NCBI RefSeq assembly: GCF_021412585.1
Contig: NZ_JAKCMI010000015.1
Span: forward strand, 1 to 64,000
DNA from: Halomonas alkalisoli
GTDB taxonomy: Bacteria; Pseudomonadota; Gammaproteobacteria; Pseudomonadales; Halomonadaceae
Direction of reading: 5' to 3'
Length of the DNA stretch: 64,000 nucleotides
Shown in pieces: positions 56,138 through 64,000 of this stretch (within the stretch, counting starts at the first letter, position 1; every line of letters begins with the position of its first letter). A model generated the notes under the pieces. It saw nothing but the letters and a program-made list of their open reading frames with translations, did no database searches and was not told where the DNA came from. A program made the translations under genes and the position numbers.

Positions 56138-57400
56138 TTACTGTATGTTCAGGCCTTGGAAGGCCTCGGTCCGGCGCCGCCTATCGTCCATGAACGGTTG
56201 GTCCTGCCCTTCGGGGGGCATGAAATAGAGTGTCATGTACCCGCCCGCGCTGCGGTTGTAGAGGGGGCGCACTCTTTGCGCGAAGCTCTCTGCTTGAGAA
56301 AGTTCGAAACGCGTCAGATAGATTTCAAGCCAGGTGAAGTACTGGGGGTCCCGGGTAAACCCCCTATACTGCTCAAGAGGTACCTCATCCCCCAGCTTTA
56401 CAGGGTCATCCAGAACGGTGAAGAAATAATCGATGGCCTTGTGAATGGTGCTGCCTTCAACCTCCAGGTTGAAGATGTCATAGCCTTGGCGAGCGATGAC
56501 CTCCATATTGGTCACCAGATAGAGCAGGGCATAGTTCTGGTAGTGAGTGGCACGGCGGCCACGGGAAATTTCGTGAGGCAGCGCACCCTCTTCGGTCATG
56601 TCGTGCAAGGCCGAATAGATTGCACTGACACCAAAACGAAAGAGATCGTCGTTATCGGTAAGCACGCCGATCATGCTCGCGTAGAGCGCCCTACGATAGA
56701 AGTGGTTGTTACAACAACTCTCGCCGGGCTGGCCGGGAATTGCCGAGTGCTGCATCGCGAGTCCCTGGAGCCAGGACTCGACCTCCTCACGCTCTTCGTC
56801 CATCCCTTCGATAGATGGCCGCACGGTTGCATAGGCCATGGCAGCCGCAAAAAGCATCGACTCGGAGGCGAACCAGGCTTGAGGATCATTCGGGTCGTAG
56901 CGAAACGTGGTCAATGCCTTGGCGTCAGCCCAATGAGCGAGGAAACTCACCAAGCATTCCGCGTAGTAGCTATCTCCACTGGCAACAAAGGCACCTGCCA
57001 GCATCGAGACGCTGTCCTCGAACAGGAACAGCGGCTCGGTGGTGAGCTCCCACTCCTCGGGGTTGGGATAATAGCCCGGGATACTACCTCGCGTCGTGAT
57101 GGGCTTGTAGTTCAATAGTTGCCGGCAACTCGGCGCTTGAGATTTCAGCTCATCGATCTGCTGAAGCAAGATTGCGTTATTGGTCTCGCTGAGCAGTTCC
57201 ATGCGAGCCGACACATCGAAATAGCCGGCATCGGAATCGTTGACCCGGTATTCCGAGAGGTCGAGTTCCATGCGCTCCTCTCGCGAGAGCGTGTCTGCGC
57301 TCGCGGGACTGGCACTGATCCATGCTCCGGTTATGAGGAGTACCAGAATCAGACGCAGTAATGAATGAAACTGCGGCCAGAACTGCCTTGCGTCGTGCAT
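56138..57400 (-). CDS. AlgL-like polysaccharide lyase (PL5 family)
   Basis: A periplasmic uronate lyase of about 420 residues with a signal peptide (hydrophobic stretch about 13-30, ending S-P-A-S-A). The alpha/alpha-barrel motifs of PL5 enzymes are visible: C-C-N-N-H-F-Y (N231, N232, H233) and R-R-A-T-H-Y-Q-N-Y-A-L (R283, Y287), matching the catalytic Asn, His, Arg and Tyr of AlgL. AlgL clears stray polymer from the periplasm. Some PL5 enzymes also cut polyglucuronate, so the substrate here is open. The start is either ATG 57400 (GGAGG upstream, normal signal peptide) or ATG 57445, which overlaps the preceding stop (ATGA) and adds 15 residues. Confidence 0.82.
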   Translation of the reverse strand: MHDARQFWPQFHSLLRLILVLLITGAWISASPASADTLSREERMELDLSEYRVNDSDAGYFDVSARMELLSETNNAILLQQIDELKSQAPSCRQLLNYKPITTRGSIPGYYPNPEEWELTTEPLFLFEDSVSMLAGAFVASGDSYYAECLVSFLAHWADAKALTTFRYDPNDPQAWFASESMLFAAAMAYATVRPSIEGMDEEREEVESWLQGLAMQHSAIPGQPGESCCNNHFYRRALYASMIGVLTDNDDLFRFGVSAIYSALHDMTEEGALPHEISRGRRATHYQNYALLYLVTNMEVIARQGYDIFNLEVEGSTIHKAIDYFFTVLDDPVKLGDEVPLEQYRGFTRDPQYFTWLEIYLTRFELSQAESFAQRVRPLYNRSAGGYMTLYFMPPEGQDQPFMDDRRRRTEAFQGLNIQ

Positions 57401-57441
57401 GGTTGGAGAGCCTCCCTCGATAGTCATGACTCGTGTTGCCC

Positions 57442-58320
57442 TCATGGCGCAGGGGCATAGAAGCGAAAGGCGGCGAAGTCGACATGTTGATCACGGGGCG
57501 TTCGCCAGCCTTCGCCGGTGCCTCCAAAGAAGGTCGAGAACATCAGTCCGTCGATGGTCAGGGACGACGTGGTGCGGTAGGTGATATCGCGCTGCTCGAG
57601 TACCGGGCGGCCGTCGATCCAGATTCGCGCAACGCCGTTCTCCCTGCCCGGGTCGTTGAGGATGACTTCCTGTTCTATCGTCACCCATTGCCCCACCGGG
57701 AAGTGCCAGGAGCCGCGACCGACTGACGCTCCCTCGTGGCCGACCACATAGGGATAGAGCTCACCCTGGCCATGCTCGCGCCACATCAGGCGCAGTGAGA
57801 ACCCGTTTTCTCCATCCGCGCTCTCGCCACCCGAGGGCGCCTCGCCGCCGAACAGGCCGGGCAGCTTGCCCCCTTGAACGAAATCGAAATCTGGCGCGAA
57901 GCGCACCTGATAACTCATGCAGGCCTGTTCGGCGCCAGCGAGAGCCGGCGGCTCGCTGTAGAAGCCCGCGCCGCCGAGAGGGTCTTCCCCAGGCGAGGAG
58001 GTGCCGGCCGGGTAATGCACTCGCAAGCCGGGTTCGCCCAGGTCAGTGTGCCCGGCACCGAGTCGTTCGACGTTCTCCTCGGTGCCCCAGTGTCGGTGGG
58101 TGTCGAAGCCTTCGCGGATGGCTTCGTGGCCATTGGCCGCGTGGCTGGGCCGGGGAGAGTCGATCTGCGGGTAGCGCTGGGAGCAAGCCTCGACCTGGGG
58201 TACGCCCACAGAGGCTTCATCGACCTCTTCAGAAAACGCCGGCGATGCGGGCAGGGCGATCAGGGTGGCCAGCAGGGGGCCGGCATGGCGCCGGTTCGTG
58301 AGTCGTCTCGTCGGAGGCAT
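57442..58320 (-). CDS. Secreted polysaccharide lyase, PL14-like
   Basis: A 292-residue secreted protein with a signal peptide (about 1-30, ending P-A-F-S). The core resembles PL14-type beta-jelly-roll lyases: G-G-K-L-P-G-L-F-G-G near 150, F-S-L-R-L-M-W-R near 175, a W-V-T-I-E-Q-E-V strand, N-G-x-x-R-I-W-I-D-G and F-S-T-F-F-G-G near 265. PL14 members act on alginate or glucuronan. The ATG at 58320 has AAGGTG five bases upstream. It lies between the Alg44-like and AlgL-like genes, a place where standard alginate operons carry algK/algE/algG. The family call is from motif memory and should be checked. Confidence 0.65.
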   Translation of the reverse strand: MPPTRRLTNRRHAGPLLATLIALPASPAFSEEVDEASVGVPQVEACSQRYPQIDSPRPSHAANGHEAIREGFDTHRHWGTEENVERLGAGHTDLGEPGLRVHYPAGTSSPGEDPLGGAGFYSEPPALAGAEQACMSYQVRFAPDFDFVQGGKLPGLFGGEAPSGGESADGENGFSLRLMWREHGQGELYPYVVGHEGASVGRGSWHFPVGQWVTIEQEVILNDPGRENGVARIWIDGRPVLEQRDITYRTTSSLTIDGLMFSTFFGGTGEGWRTPRDQHVDFAAFRFYAPAP

Positions 58321-58383
58321 ACTGTCACCTTGTCGTTTGGCCGCGGCGCTGTCCGCCGCAGGCATGTAGAGAATGTCAGCCTG

Positions 58384-59931
58384 TCATCCGCCGGTGTCGT
58401 CATCCTCGTCGATGGCGGCGCGATAGATGTTGTCGCCAAACCGGATCACCGTACGTACTCCTTGCCAGATCCGCTCGGAGGCAGCGCCGATCAGCGGTGC
58501 TTCGGTGAAACGTACATCGACCGGCTGGCCCACGCTTTCGGCGGGCAGCGGCTCTTCGGGCACCAGCAGGACGCTGGCTACGTTTTGCTGTTGACGCACC
58601 CAACTGGGGAAACCGGCACGAGGCTGGCGTTCCACATCCAGGGCGACGTTGCGGACCCGGGCGCGAATCGGTTCCGTCGTGTTGGCCAAGGTGACGTAGG
58701 CCTGCTGGTTGGGTTCGATGCGGCTGATGTCGTTCATGTGCACCAGCGCCTCGACCAGGACATCGTCCTCCTGGGTGCGGATCAGGGTCATGATCTGTTC
58801 GCTTTCGTTTATATAGGTGCCATCGGCACTGCTCAGGGCCCACGCCACCAGGCAGTCGCAGGGGCTATAGATATCGTTGCTGGCCTGGCGTGCTTCCAGG
58901 GCCGCAATACGGGAATTTTCGTAATCCCTGGCGGTTTCGAACTGCTCGATGCGTGCCCGGGCGATCTCCGGTGACACCGACTCGAAAGTCATCGTATCGC
59001 CGCTTGCCGGTTGGGCAGAGTTGGCGAGGCTGACTTCCTGGTTGCCGCCCTCCAGGTGTTCGCGCAGGTTCTCGATCAGTTGATTATTGAACTGCCTTGC
59101 GGCATCGGCCAGGATCAGGTCCGACTCCAGGTCGCTATTGATCACATTGGTCAGGAGCTGGTCCAACTCGACCCGGTCGCCGGCCTGGAGCTCATGCCCG
59201 GCAAGAATACCCGGCCCAGGTGCCCGAATGTCGATGCGTGGTGCGGTGACGGCGGCGAAGCTCGGCTCGATGAGCATGAAGTTGCGATAGGCAGTCGCTG
59301 CACCGACCAGAACCAGTAGACCGATTGCCAGGAACAGCAGGATATAACGCCCCATCGGCTTGGGCTGACGCATTGGCGGGGTCGGCTTTACCCCCCCTGC
59401 CTGCCGCTTGCGCGGGGTCTGGGGGTCTTCCCCTGCCATCAACCCTTCGATGTTGGGCGAGCGACCGCTGAGTGCACTGCGAATCACCTGGCGTAGCAGC
59501 TCGCGATGAGGCGGCTCTATCTCGGTGATCTCGAAACTGACCTGGTAGCCCTTGCCGTCGGGGGCGGGGCCGGCACGCAGGCATTCGGCGCGCAGTGGCA
59601 CGATCAGTTCGGTCGGGCCTGCCATCATCAGCAATGACGCCGATATCTTGTCGCCCGGCTGGAAGGCGCGGTTGCCTTGCGCAGAGAAGCCCCCGAGGGA
59701 AACGTCGTTACCGCTCAGGGTGTTGTCGTCCGACAGGCTGACCCGGAAGGGAATGGCGACACGGATATAGCCTCTTTCATCACGGCGCTCATGCTGGACG
59801 CGATCGCCTTTCGTCAGGCGAACGGAATCCTGATCAGCGGGTTGCGGTATCGATGAGCCGCCTTCGGGTTTGCTTCCCCCAAGGGTCGGCTCCTGACGTT
59901 CTTGGTCGTCGCGGGGAAAGTGATCAGCCAT
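58384..59931 (-). CDS. alg44: Alg44-like c-di-GMP-binding co-polymerase
   Basis: A 515-residue protein. The cytoplasmic PilZ domain has R53-G-Y-I-R57 and D76-V-S78-L-G-G81, matching the RxxxR and D/NxSxxG c-di-GMP-binding motifs. One transmembrane helix is near 195-214. The periplasmic part (about 220-515) resembles a membrane-fusion (HlyD-like) barrel with a helical hairpin. Pseudomonas Alg44 is shorter (about 390 residues), so the N-terminal tail and periplasmic hairpin are extended here. Polymer synthesis should therefore need c-di-GMP. The start overlaps the alg8-like stop by 8 bp. Confidence 0.88.
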   Translation of the reverse strand: MADHFPRDDQERQEPTLGGSKPEGGSSIPQPADQDSVRLTKGDRVQHERRDERGYIRVAIPFRVSLSDDNTLSGNDVSLGGFSAQGNRAFQPGDKISASLLMMAGPTELIVPLRAECLRAGPAPDGKGYQVSFEITEIEPPHRELLRQVIRSALSGRSPNIEGLMAGEDPQTPRKRQAGGVKPTPPMRQPKPMGRYILLFLAIGLLVLVGAATAYRNFMLIEPSFAAVTAPRIDIRAPGPGILAGHELQAGDRVELDQLLTNVINSDLESDLILADAARQFNNQLIENLREHLEGGNQEVSLANSAQPASGDTMTFESVSPEIARARIEQFETARDYENSRIAALEARQASNDIYSPCDCLVAWALSSADGTYINESEQIMTLIRTQEDDVLVEALVHMNDISRIEPNQQAYVTLANTTEPIRARVRNVALDVERQPRAGFPSWVRQQQNVASVLLVPEEPLPAESVGQPVDVRFTEAPLIGAASERIWQGVRTVIRFGDNIYRAAIDEDDDTGG

Positions 59932-61882
59932 CCTTAGATTGCTCCTTGCTTGAGGGCTCGGCCGCCGCCAGTTCAGTCATGACTGATGGCTCGACCATGA
60001 GATGTATATTGACGAGCGTCAGGCTCTTTTCGTTAAGCGTCAGGTAACAGCTGGATTCAAGCGTGCAATGCACAGAGCCGTTCAGCGGCTCTCCACCCGG
60101 CCCCTGCATGTGATCGGCCAGGTCGGGGGAGAGCGCCAGGGTCGTGCTTCCGTCCACGCCGCTGATTTGCCCGGCCATGACACGGGTCTCTTCATGCAGG
60201 CTGTCGAAAAGGGTGCCATCCAGGTGGTAGCGCCCGGCAGGGAGCTGCACGGTGCCGCCTTCGGGGGCGTCGGCAATCGACGCAGAGAGCCATCTGTCGA
60301 CACGTTCGGGTTGTTGCGAACGCTGCCAGCCCTGGTCACGGAGGATCGACAGCGTCGTTCGGTCCAGAGGTTGCACCACTCCGGTAGTCAGCATCAGGGC
60401 AAACAGCAGAAGCCCATAGGTGAAGCCGTGCAGCACGTTACCCATGCGCCGCTGGCGGCGTACGGCAACCGGGTCGCCGGGCTCACCGGCAGAAATACCC
60501 TGTCGCGACCACTTCTGGCGATTGAAGCGAAAGCTGACATAGGTCTTCAGCATCGCGCCCCATACCTGATTGTAGTAGATCAGCGGGATCCACAGCAGGC
60601 TGAACCGTCCCCGCTGCCAGGCCAGGATCATGGTGGCGATACCACGGGTGAACAGGATCCACAGGATATAGGCGAAGAAGAAGGAGGGACGGACGAACAG
60701 CGTTACCAGTGTGACGACAGTGGGCCCGACCAGAGTCGTCCACATGGAGATGCGCTGGTCCACCAGGCTCCACCAGGTGAACATGCCCATGGGACGGGGC
60801 CCCAACGCGATGGCCCGGTTGCTGGTGCGCAGCATGTTGCCGTACCAGCGACGCATCAGGTCGGTGGTCGAGGCGAAGAAACGCCGTCTATCCGGAAGCT
60901 CCTCGAACCCGGTGACGTACACATCGGGCAGGTACATCATTCGCCAGCCGTGCTTCAGCAGCCAATACCATGAAGACTTGTCGTCTCCGGAAAGAAACTT
61001 GAAGTTGCCGAATCGCCAGTGGTCGACATGATCGCTCTCGATCAGTTCGATGAAACCCGGCTGGGTCGCGAGGTCTGCGCGAAAGACGCTGTAGCGCCCG
61101 GTGAGTACCAGCAATCGCCTGGATACCGACATCGAACTCATCATCAGGTGGCGCTGGGCGTAACGCAGGTCATACCACTCGCGGGTGGCGTCGTTGCCGG
61201 TCACCTCGGCACGGTTGTTGGTCGTCAGCGCACCCAGGTCCTCCTGGGACTGGAAGAAGGAGAGCGACCGCCTGAGGGTGCCGGGCTCCAGGCGGATGTC
61301 GCCATCCATGGAGATCAGCAGCGAGCCAGGTGCCGGCAGGCGCCGGGAGATGGCCCGCAGAACCTCGGCCATGGCCGAGCGCTTGCCGTCCCCCTTCTGG
61401 AACATGTACCGGATTTCAATGTTCTCGGGCCAGCAGTGCTCATCCATGACGTGGGTGATCACATCCACGTCGGTGCGGTCCGAGATCGAGGCGAAGATGG
61501 TGGTGGGCACGCCATATTCGGCAACCTCGCGCACCATGGCATCGTAGACCTGAAAGTTGATCTCGGCCTCGATGCGATAGGAGGTACAGAGCACGAAGAG
61601 TTCCGGCGCACGTACGACTTCGTCTGCCGCATCGGCCGCTGCCCGTAGGCGGGGGAAGATGCGGCGGTTGTACCACGTCGAGCGTACAGCCTGTACCAGC
61701 CACCAGGAGTAGCGCCAGATGGCGATACCCCCGATGACGAAGAAGAAGCTCTGCGACTCGGGCGAGAAGACTTCCGACGGCAGCTCGCTGAAGATGACGA
61801 TCAGCAGGGCCAGGCCGAGTACCAGAGTAATCAGCTCCGATACCCGGCTGGCCCCGATGTGATCTCGAGGCATATGGGACAT
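59924..61882 (-). CDS. alg8: Alg8-like polysaccharide synthase (GT2) with C-terminal extension
   Basis: A 652-residue inner-membrane glycosyltransferase. N-terminal transmembrane helices are near 15-31 and 47-66. The cytoplasmic GT2 domain has the D-G-D motif at 193-195 and a D-L-M-R-R-W segment near 341-346; helices follow near 385-445 and 483-503, so synthesis and export would be coupled. Residues 505-652 extend well beyond the roughly 494-residue Pseudomonas Alg8. They contain G-G-T-V-Q-L-P-A-G-R-Y-H-L, a pattern seen at the start of parallel beta-helix domains such as AlgG-type epimerases. GAGGAG precedes the ATG. The gene starts 9 bp after the UDP-glucose dehydrogenase gene and overlaps alg44. 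Confidence 0.88.
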   Translation of the reverse strand: MSHMPRDHIGASRVSELITLVLGLALLIVIFSELPSEVFSPESQSFFFVIGGIAIWRYSWWLVQAVRSTWYNRRIFPRLRAAADAADEVVRAPELFVLCTSYRIEAEINFQVYDAMVREVAEYGVPTTIFASISDRTDVDVITHVMDEHCWPENIEIRYMFQKGDGKRSAMAEVLRAISRRLPAPGSLLISMDGDIRLEPGTLRRSLSFFQSQEDLGALTTNNRAEVTGNDATREWYDLRYAQRHLMMSSMSVSRRLLVLTGRYSVFRADLATQPGFIELIESDHVDHWRFGNFKFLSGDDKSSWYWLLKHGWRMMYLPDVYVTGFEELPDRRRFFASTTDLMRRWYGNMLRTSNRAIALGPRPMGMFTWWSLVDQRISMWTTLVGPTVVTLVTLFVRPSFFFAYILWILFTRGIATMILAWQRGRFSLLWIPLIYYNQVWGAMLKTYVSFRFNRQKWSRQGISAGEPGDPVAVRRQRRMGNVLHGFTYGLLLFALMLTTGVVQPLDRTTLSILRDQGWQRSQQPERVDRWLSASIADAPEGGTVQLPAGRYHLDGTLFDSLHEETRVMAGQISGVDGSTTLALSPDLADHMQGPGGEPLNGSVHCTLESSCYLTLNEKSLTLVNIHLMVEPSVMTELAAAEPSSKEQSKDG

Positions 61883-61891
61883 GTCGACTCC

Positions 61892-63238
61892 TCAGGCCAG
61901 CACGGGCCGCACGGAATCGCCTCGACCAATGGCGTAGTAGCTGAGTCCGGCCGCCTTGACAGTGTTGGGTGAGAAGAGATTGCGCCCATCGATGACCACC
62001 GGCTCGAGCAATGTCTTGCGCAGCCATTCGAAATCAATGGTCCGGAAAGCCTTCCATTCGGTGCAGATGACCAGGGCATGGGCACCCTCGAGGGCCTCGT
62101 CCCGCTTGTCGGCAAGCACGAGATCGTCGCGCTCCCCATAGAGTCGACGACACTCGTCCGTGGCCTCGGGGTCGTACGCCTGGACGCGGGCGCCAGCTTC
62201 CCAGAGCGACTCCATCAGCGCCCGGCTTGGAGCCTCGCGCATATCGTCGGTGTTGGGTTTGAAGGCCAGGCCCCAGACCGCAATGGTCTTGCCGGCCAGT
62301 TGGCCATCGAAGGCCTGGCAGAGCTTCTCGAACAGTTTGTTCTTCTGGCGACTATTGACCCGCTCCACGGCATTGACCATATCGGCTGGATAGCCCGCCG
62401 CTTCGGCGATATGCGCCAATGCCTTGACATCCTTGGGAAAGCAGGAACCACCGTAGCCGCATCCGGGGTAGATGAAGCTGTAGCCGATGCGTGGGTCTGA
62501 GCCGATGCCATGGCGCACCTCTTCAATATCGGCACCCAGGCGCTCGGCCAGATTGGCGACTTCGTTGATGAAGCTGATCTTGGTGGCGAGCATGGCGTTG
62601 GCGGCATACTTGGTCAGCTCGGCACTGCGTACGCCCATGAAAAGCATCTTGTCGCGTTGACGGTTGTAGGGCCCGTAACACTCCTGCATGGCGCTCTTGA
62701 CGCGCTCCGAGTCGGTACCCACCACGATGCGAGAACCACGGGAGAAGTCCTCGATCGCCGCCCCTTCCTTGAGAAACTCCGGGTTGGAGCAGACATCGAA
62801 CTCCGTGGACAGCCCACGTTGTTCCAGGATTTTGGCAATGGCCTGCTCGACCTTGCTGGCAGTGCCGACGGGTACCGTCGACTTGTTGACGATGATCCTG
62901 TGGCTCTCCATATGCTGGCCGATGGTTTCGGCCACCTTCAGAACATATTTCAGATCGGCGCTACCATCCTCATCGGAGGGCGTACCGACGGCAATGAACT
63001 GGAGCAACCCGAAAGCGACTCCCTCTGCCGCGTCGGTGGTGAAGCGCAGTCGGCCAGCGGCCATATTCTTGCCGATCAGGTTCTCCAGGCCAGGTTCGTA
63101 GATCGGTATCTCGCCTGCATTCAGGCGGGCAACCTTCTGCTCGTCCACATCGATGCAGATCACGTCATGACCCACATCGGCCAGACAAGCACCTGTCACG
63201 AGTCCCACGTAGCCGGAACCGAAGATAGAAATCTTCAT
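61892..63238 (-). CDS. ugd: UDP-glucose 6-dehydrogenase (in the place of AlgD)
   Basis: A 448-residue NAD-dependent nucleotide-sugar dehydrogenase oxidising the sugar C6 to a uronic acid. It has [10 protein letters not shown] near 7-16, K-S-T-V-P-V-G-T near 122-129, the catalytic cysteine in [12 protein letters not shown] near 255-266, and I-C-T-E-W-K-A-F near 393. These segments follow UDP-glucose dehydrogenases (Ugd) rather than GDP-mannose dehydrogenase AlgD, which has G-L-G-Y-V-G-A-V, S-T-V-L-P-G-T and no T-E-W motif. The product would be UDP-glucuronate. The ATG at 63238 has AAGGAGCAAG upstream. It is the first gene of the exopolysaccharide operon. Confidence 0.87.
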   Translation of the reverse strand: MKISIFGSGYVGLVTGACLADVGHDVICIDVDEQKVARLNAGEIPIYEPGLENLIGKNMAAGRLRFTTDAAEGVAFGLLQFIAVGTPSDEDGSADLKYVLKVAETIGQHMESHRIIVNKSTVPVGTASKVEQAIAKILEQRGLSTEFDVCSNPEFLKEGAAIEDFSRGSRIVVGTDSERVKSAMQECYGPYNRQRDKMLFMGVRSAELTKYAANAMLATKISFINEVANLAERLGADIEEVRHGIGSDPRIGYSFIYPGCGYGGSCFPKDVKALAHIAEAAGYPADMVNAVERVNSRQKNKLFEKLCQAFDGQLAGKTIAVWGLAFKPNTDDMREAPSRALMESLWEAGARVQAYDPEATDECRRLYGERDDLVLADKRDEALEGAHALVICTEWKAFRTIDFEWLRKTLLEPVVIDGRNLFSPNTVKAAGLSYYAIGRGDSVRPVLA

Positions 63239-63605
63239 GATCGTCTTGCTCCTTGCTGATAGGCCCTTCCGTGAAATCAACGCCAACCATCGGAAATTCC
63301 CGATGACGACGCAGGGCCAGAAAGTTAGTTCGAGCTCAAGTAATATGCAGCAACCATGCCGGTTCCGAAAAATATTGTAGAAACAAAGGGTCTGGCGATT
63401 TCCAATCACCAAGGCGCATAGAGTGGACGTCTCGAGCGTCTCGATTAAGCGACGCTTATTTCCTGTCACAGGGGTAAGCTTGCAGATCAACGGTTTGGAG
63501 TGTCTCAAAATGGAGACGCTTTTAAGCGGTTTTGTACAATCAACTGATTCGTAGTGTTTAAATAAGTAATTATTTCCGGTGGTCCACGGTCTCAGGACGA
63601 AGCGC
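63239..63605 (-). promoter_or_regulatory. Promoter/regulatory region of the exopolysaccharide operon
   Basis: 367 bp without a gene. It holds a tandem CGTCTCGA repeat (63429-63445), an inverted pair GTCTC (63502-63506) with GAGAC (63513-63517), and two palindromes TAAGCG-A-CGCTTA (63446-63458) and CGCTT-TT-AAGCG (63517-63528). On the minus strand GAACTA, then TCGTC after 16 bp (near 63335-63307), weakly resembles an extracytoplasmic-sigma (AlgU-type) promoter. These elements suggest a regulated promoter, but none is identified for certain. Confidence 0.45.
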
Positions 63606-64000
63606 TCACTCCCCCACCTGATGCCGGCGTGCTTCCATGCGTGTCAGGAAGACGCGCATGATGCGTTCATAGAGTGCCTTTCCCAGCACGGCATCCTCTA
63701 TGCCGGCATCGACATTGGGGTTGTCGTTGACCTCTATGACCACGACTCGCTCGCCGGCCTGCTTGATGTCCACACCATAGAAGCCGTTGCCGATCAGGCG
63801 GGTGGCCTTGAGGGCAGCCTGCAACACGGCGGGTGGGGCCTCCTCAGGGTCATGGGTGGTGAAGCCGCCGCTTTTCACTCGGCTGCCGGAGTGGTCATAG
63901 ATCTGCCAATGGCCACGCGCCATGTAGTAACAGCTGGCGAAGAGAACCTGGCCGTCGAGCACGCCGATGCGCCAGTCGTAGTCGGTAGGTAGCCACTCCT
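63606..64000 (-). CDS. RimK-like ATP-grasp protein, C-terminal part (partial)
   Basis: The last 131 codons of a gene that begins beyond the window. The open frame continues to the window edge ([12 protein letters not shown] before the first possible internal start), so the gene is truncated, not short. [11 protein letters not shown] and the metal-binding E-V-N-D-N-P-N-V near the end are typical of RimK-family ATP-grasp ligases, which join an amino acid to a carboxylate. It is followed by the exopolysaccharide operon on the same strand after 367 bp. Substrate unknown. Confidence 0.82.
   Translation of the reverse strand, partial: EWLPTDYDWRIGVLDGQVLFASCYYMARGHWQIYDHSGSRVKSGGFTTHDPEEAPPAVLQAALKATRLIGNGFYGVDIKQAGERVVVIEVNDNPNVDAGIEDAVLGKALYERIMRVFLTRMEARRHQVGE

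Noticed and set aside
61892..63238. Annotation of the first polymer gene as algD (GDP-mannose 6-dehydrogenase)
   Set aside because: The position suggests AlgD, but the signature segments ([28 protein letters not shown]) are those of UDP-glucose dehydrogenases.

Overview
The window is a high-GC gammaproteobacterial chromosome segment. Its core genes and their order (cmoA/cmoB, pgi, parE-parC, serB with tandem ACT domains, epmB/efp/epmA, psd, rsgA, orn, queG, nnr-tsaE-amidase-mutL-miaA-hfq-hflX-hflK-hflC, hisZ, purA) and the mix of accessory genes point to Halomonadaceae, most likely a Halomonas-like organism. This assignment comes from recognising gene families, not from a database search. No rRNA, tRNA, CRISPR array, insertion sequence or prophage was seen.

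Region 1 (1-15.6 kb) is accessory metabolism. It holds the tail of a GntR-type regulator, two oligopeptide-type ABC ATPases without permeases, an MFS exporter with a His-rich tail, and an amino-acid/amine oxidation set. That set comprises two FAD-dependent DadA/PuuB-like oxidases, a D-serine dehydratase/D-threonine aldolase-like PLP enzyme translationally coupled to RidA, an M20 amidohydrolase, an aldehyde dehydrogenase coupled to the second oxidase, and a cupin. Three related double-domain GNAT acetyltransferases are interleaved with these genes, and an Lrp/AsnC regulator closes the block.

Region 2 (15.9-16.9 kb) is a copper module: a CopZ-like chaperone and a CueR regulator, with a recognisable 19-bp-spacer MerR-family promoter in front of the chaperone.

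Region 3 (16.9-53.4 kb) is mostly conserved housekeeping. Insertions of interest are a bacterial voltage-gated sodium channel, a protealysin-like M4 peptidase with a GTGA-coupled emfourin-like inhibitor, and a leucine-rich leader peptide with an attenuator before leuA. A family of about 110-nt structured repeats has five copies between 25.3 and 38.8 kb. The copies show compensatory stem changes, carry conserved GGA hairpin loops, and always lie sense-oriented just downstream of a gene.

Region 4 (53.4-63.6 kb) is a minus-strand exopolysaccharide operon resembling a reduced alginate operon: UDP-glucose dehydrogenase, Alg8-like synthase with a C-terminal extension, Alg44-like PilZ co-polymerase, PL14-like lyase, AlgL-like PL5 lyase, and a very large AlgK-like Sel1-repeat lipoprotein. 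The precursor enzyme looks like UDP-glucose rather than GDP-mannose dehydrogenase, and algE, algG, algX, algI/J/F and algA are not in the operon. The product may therefore be a glucuronate polymer rather than alginate. The window ends inside a RimK-like ATP-grasp gene.
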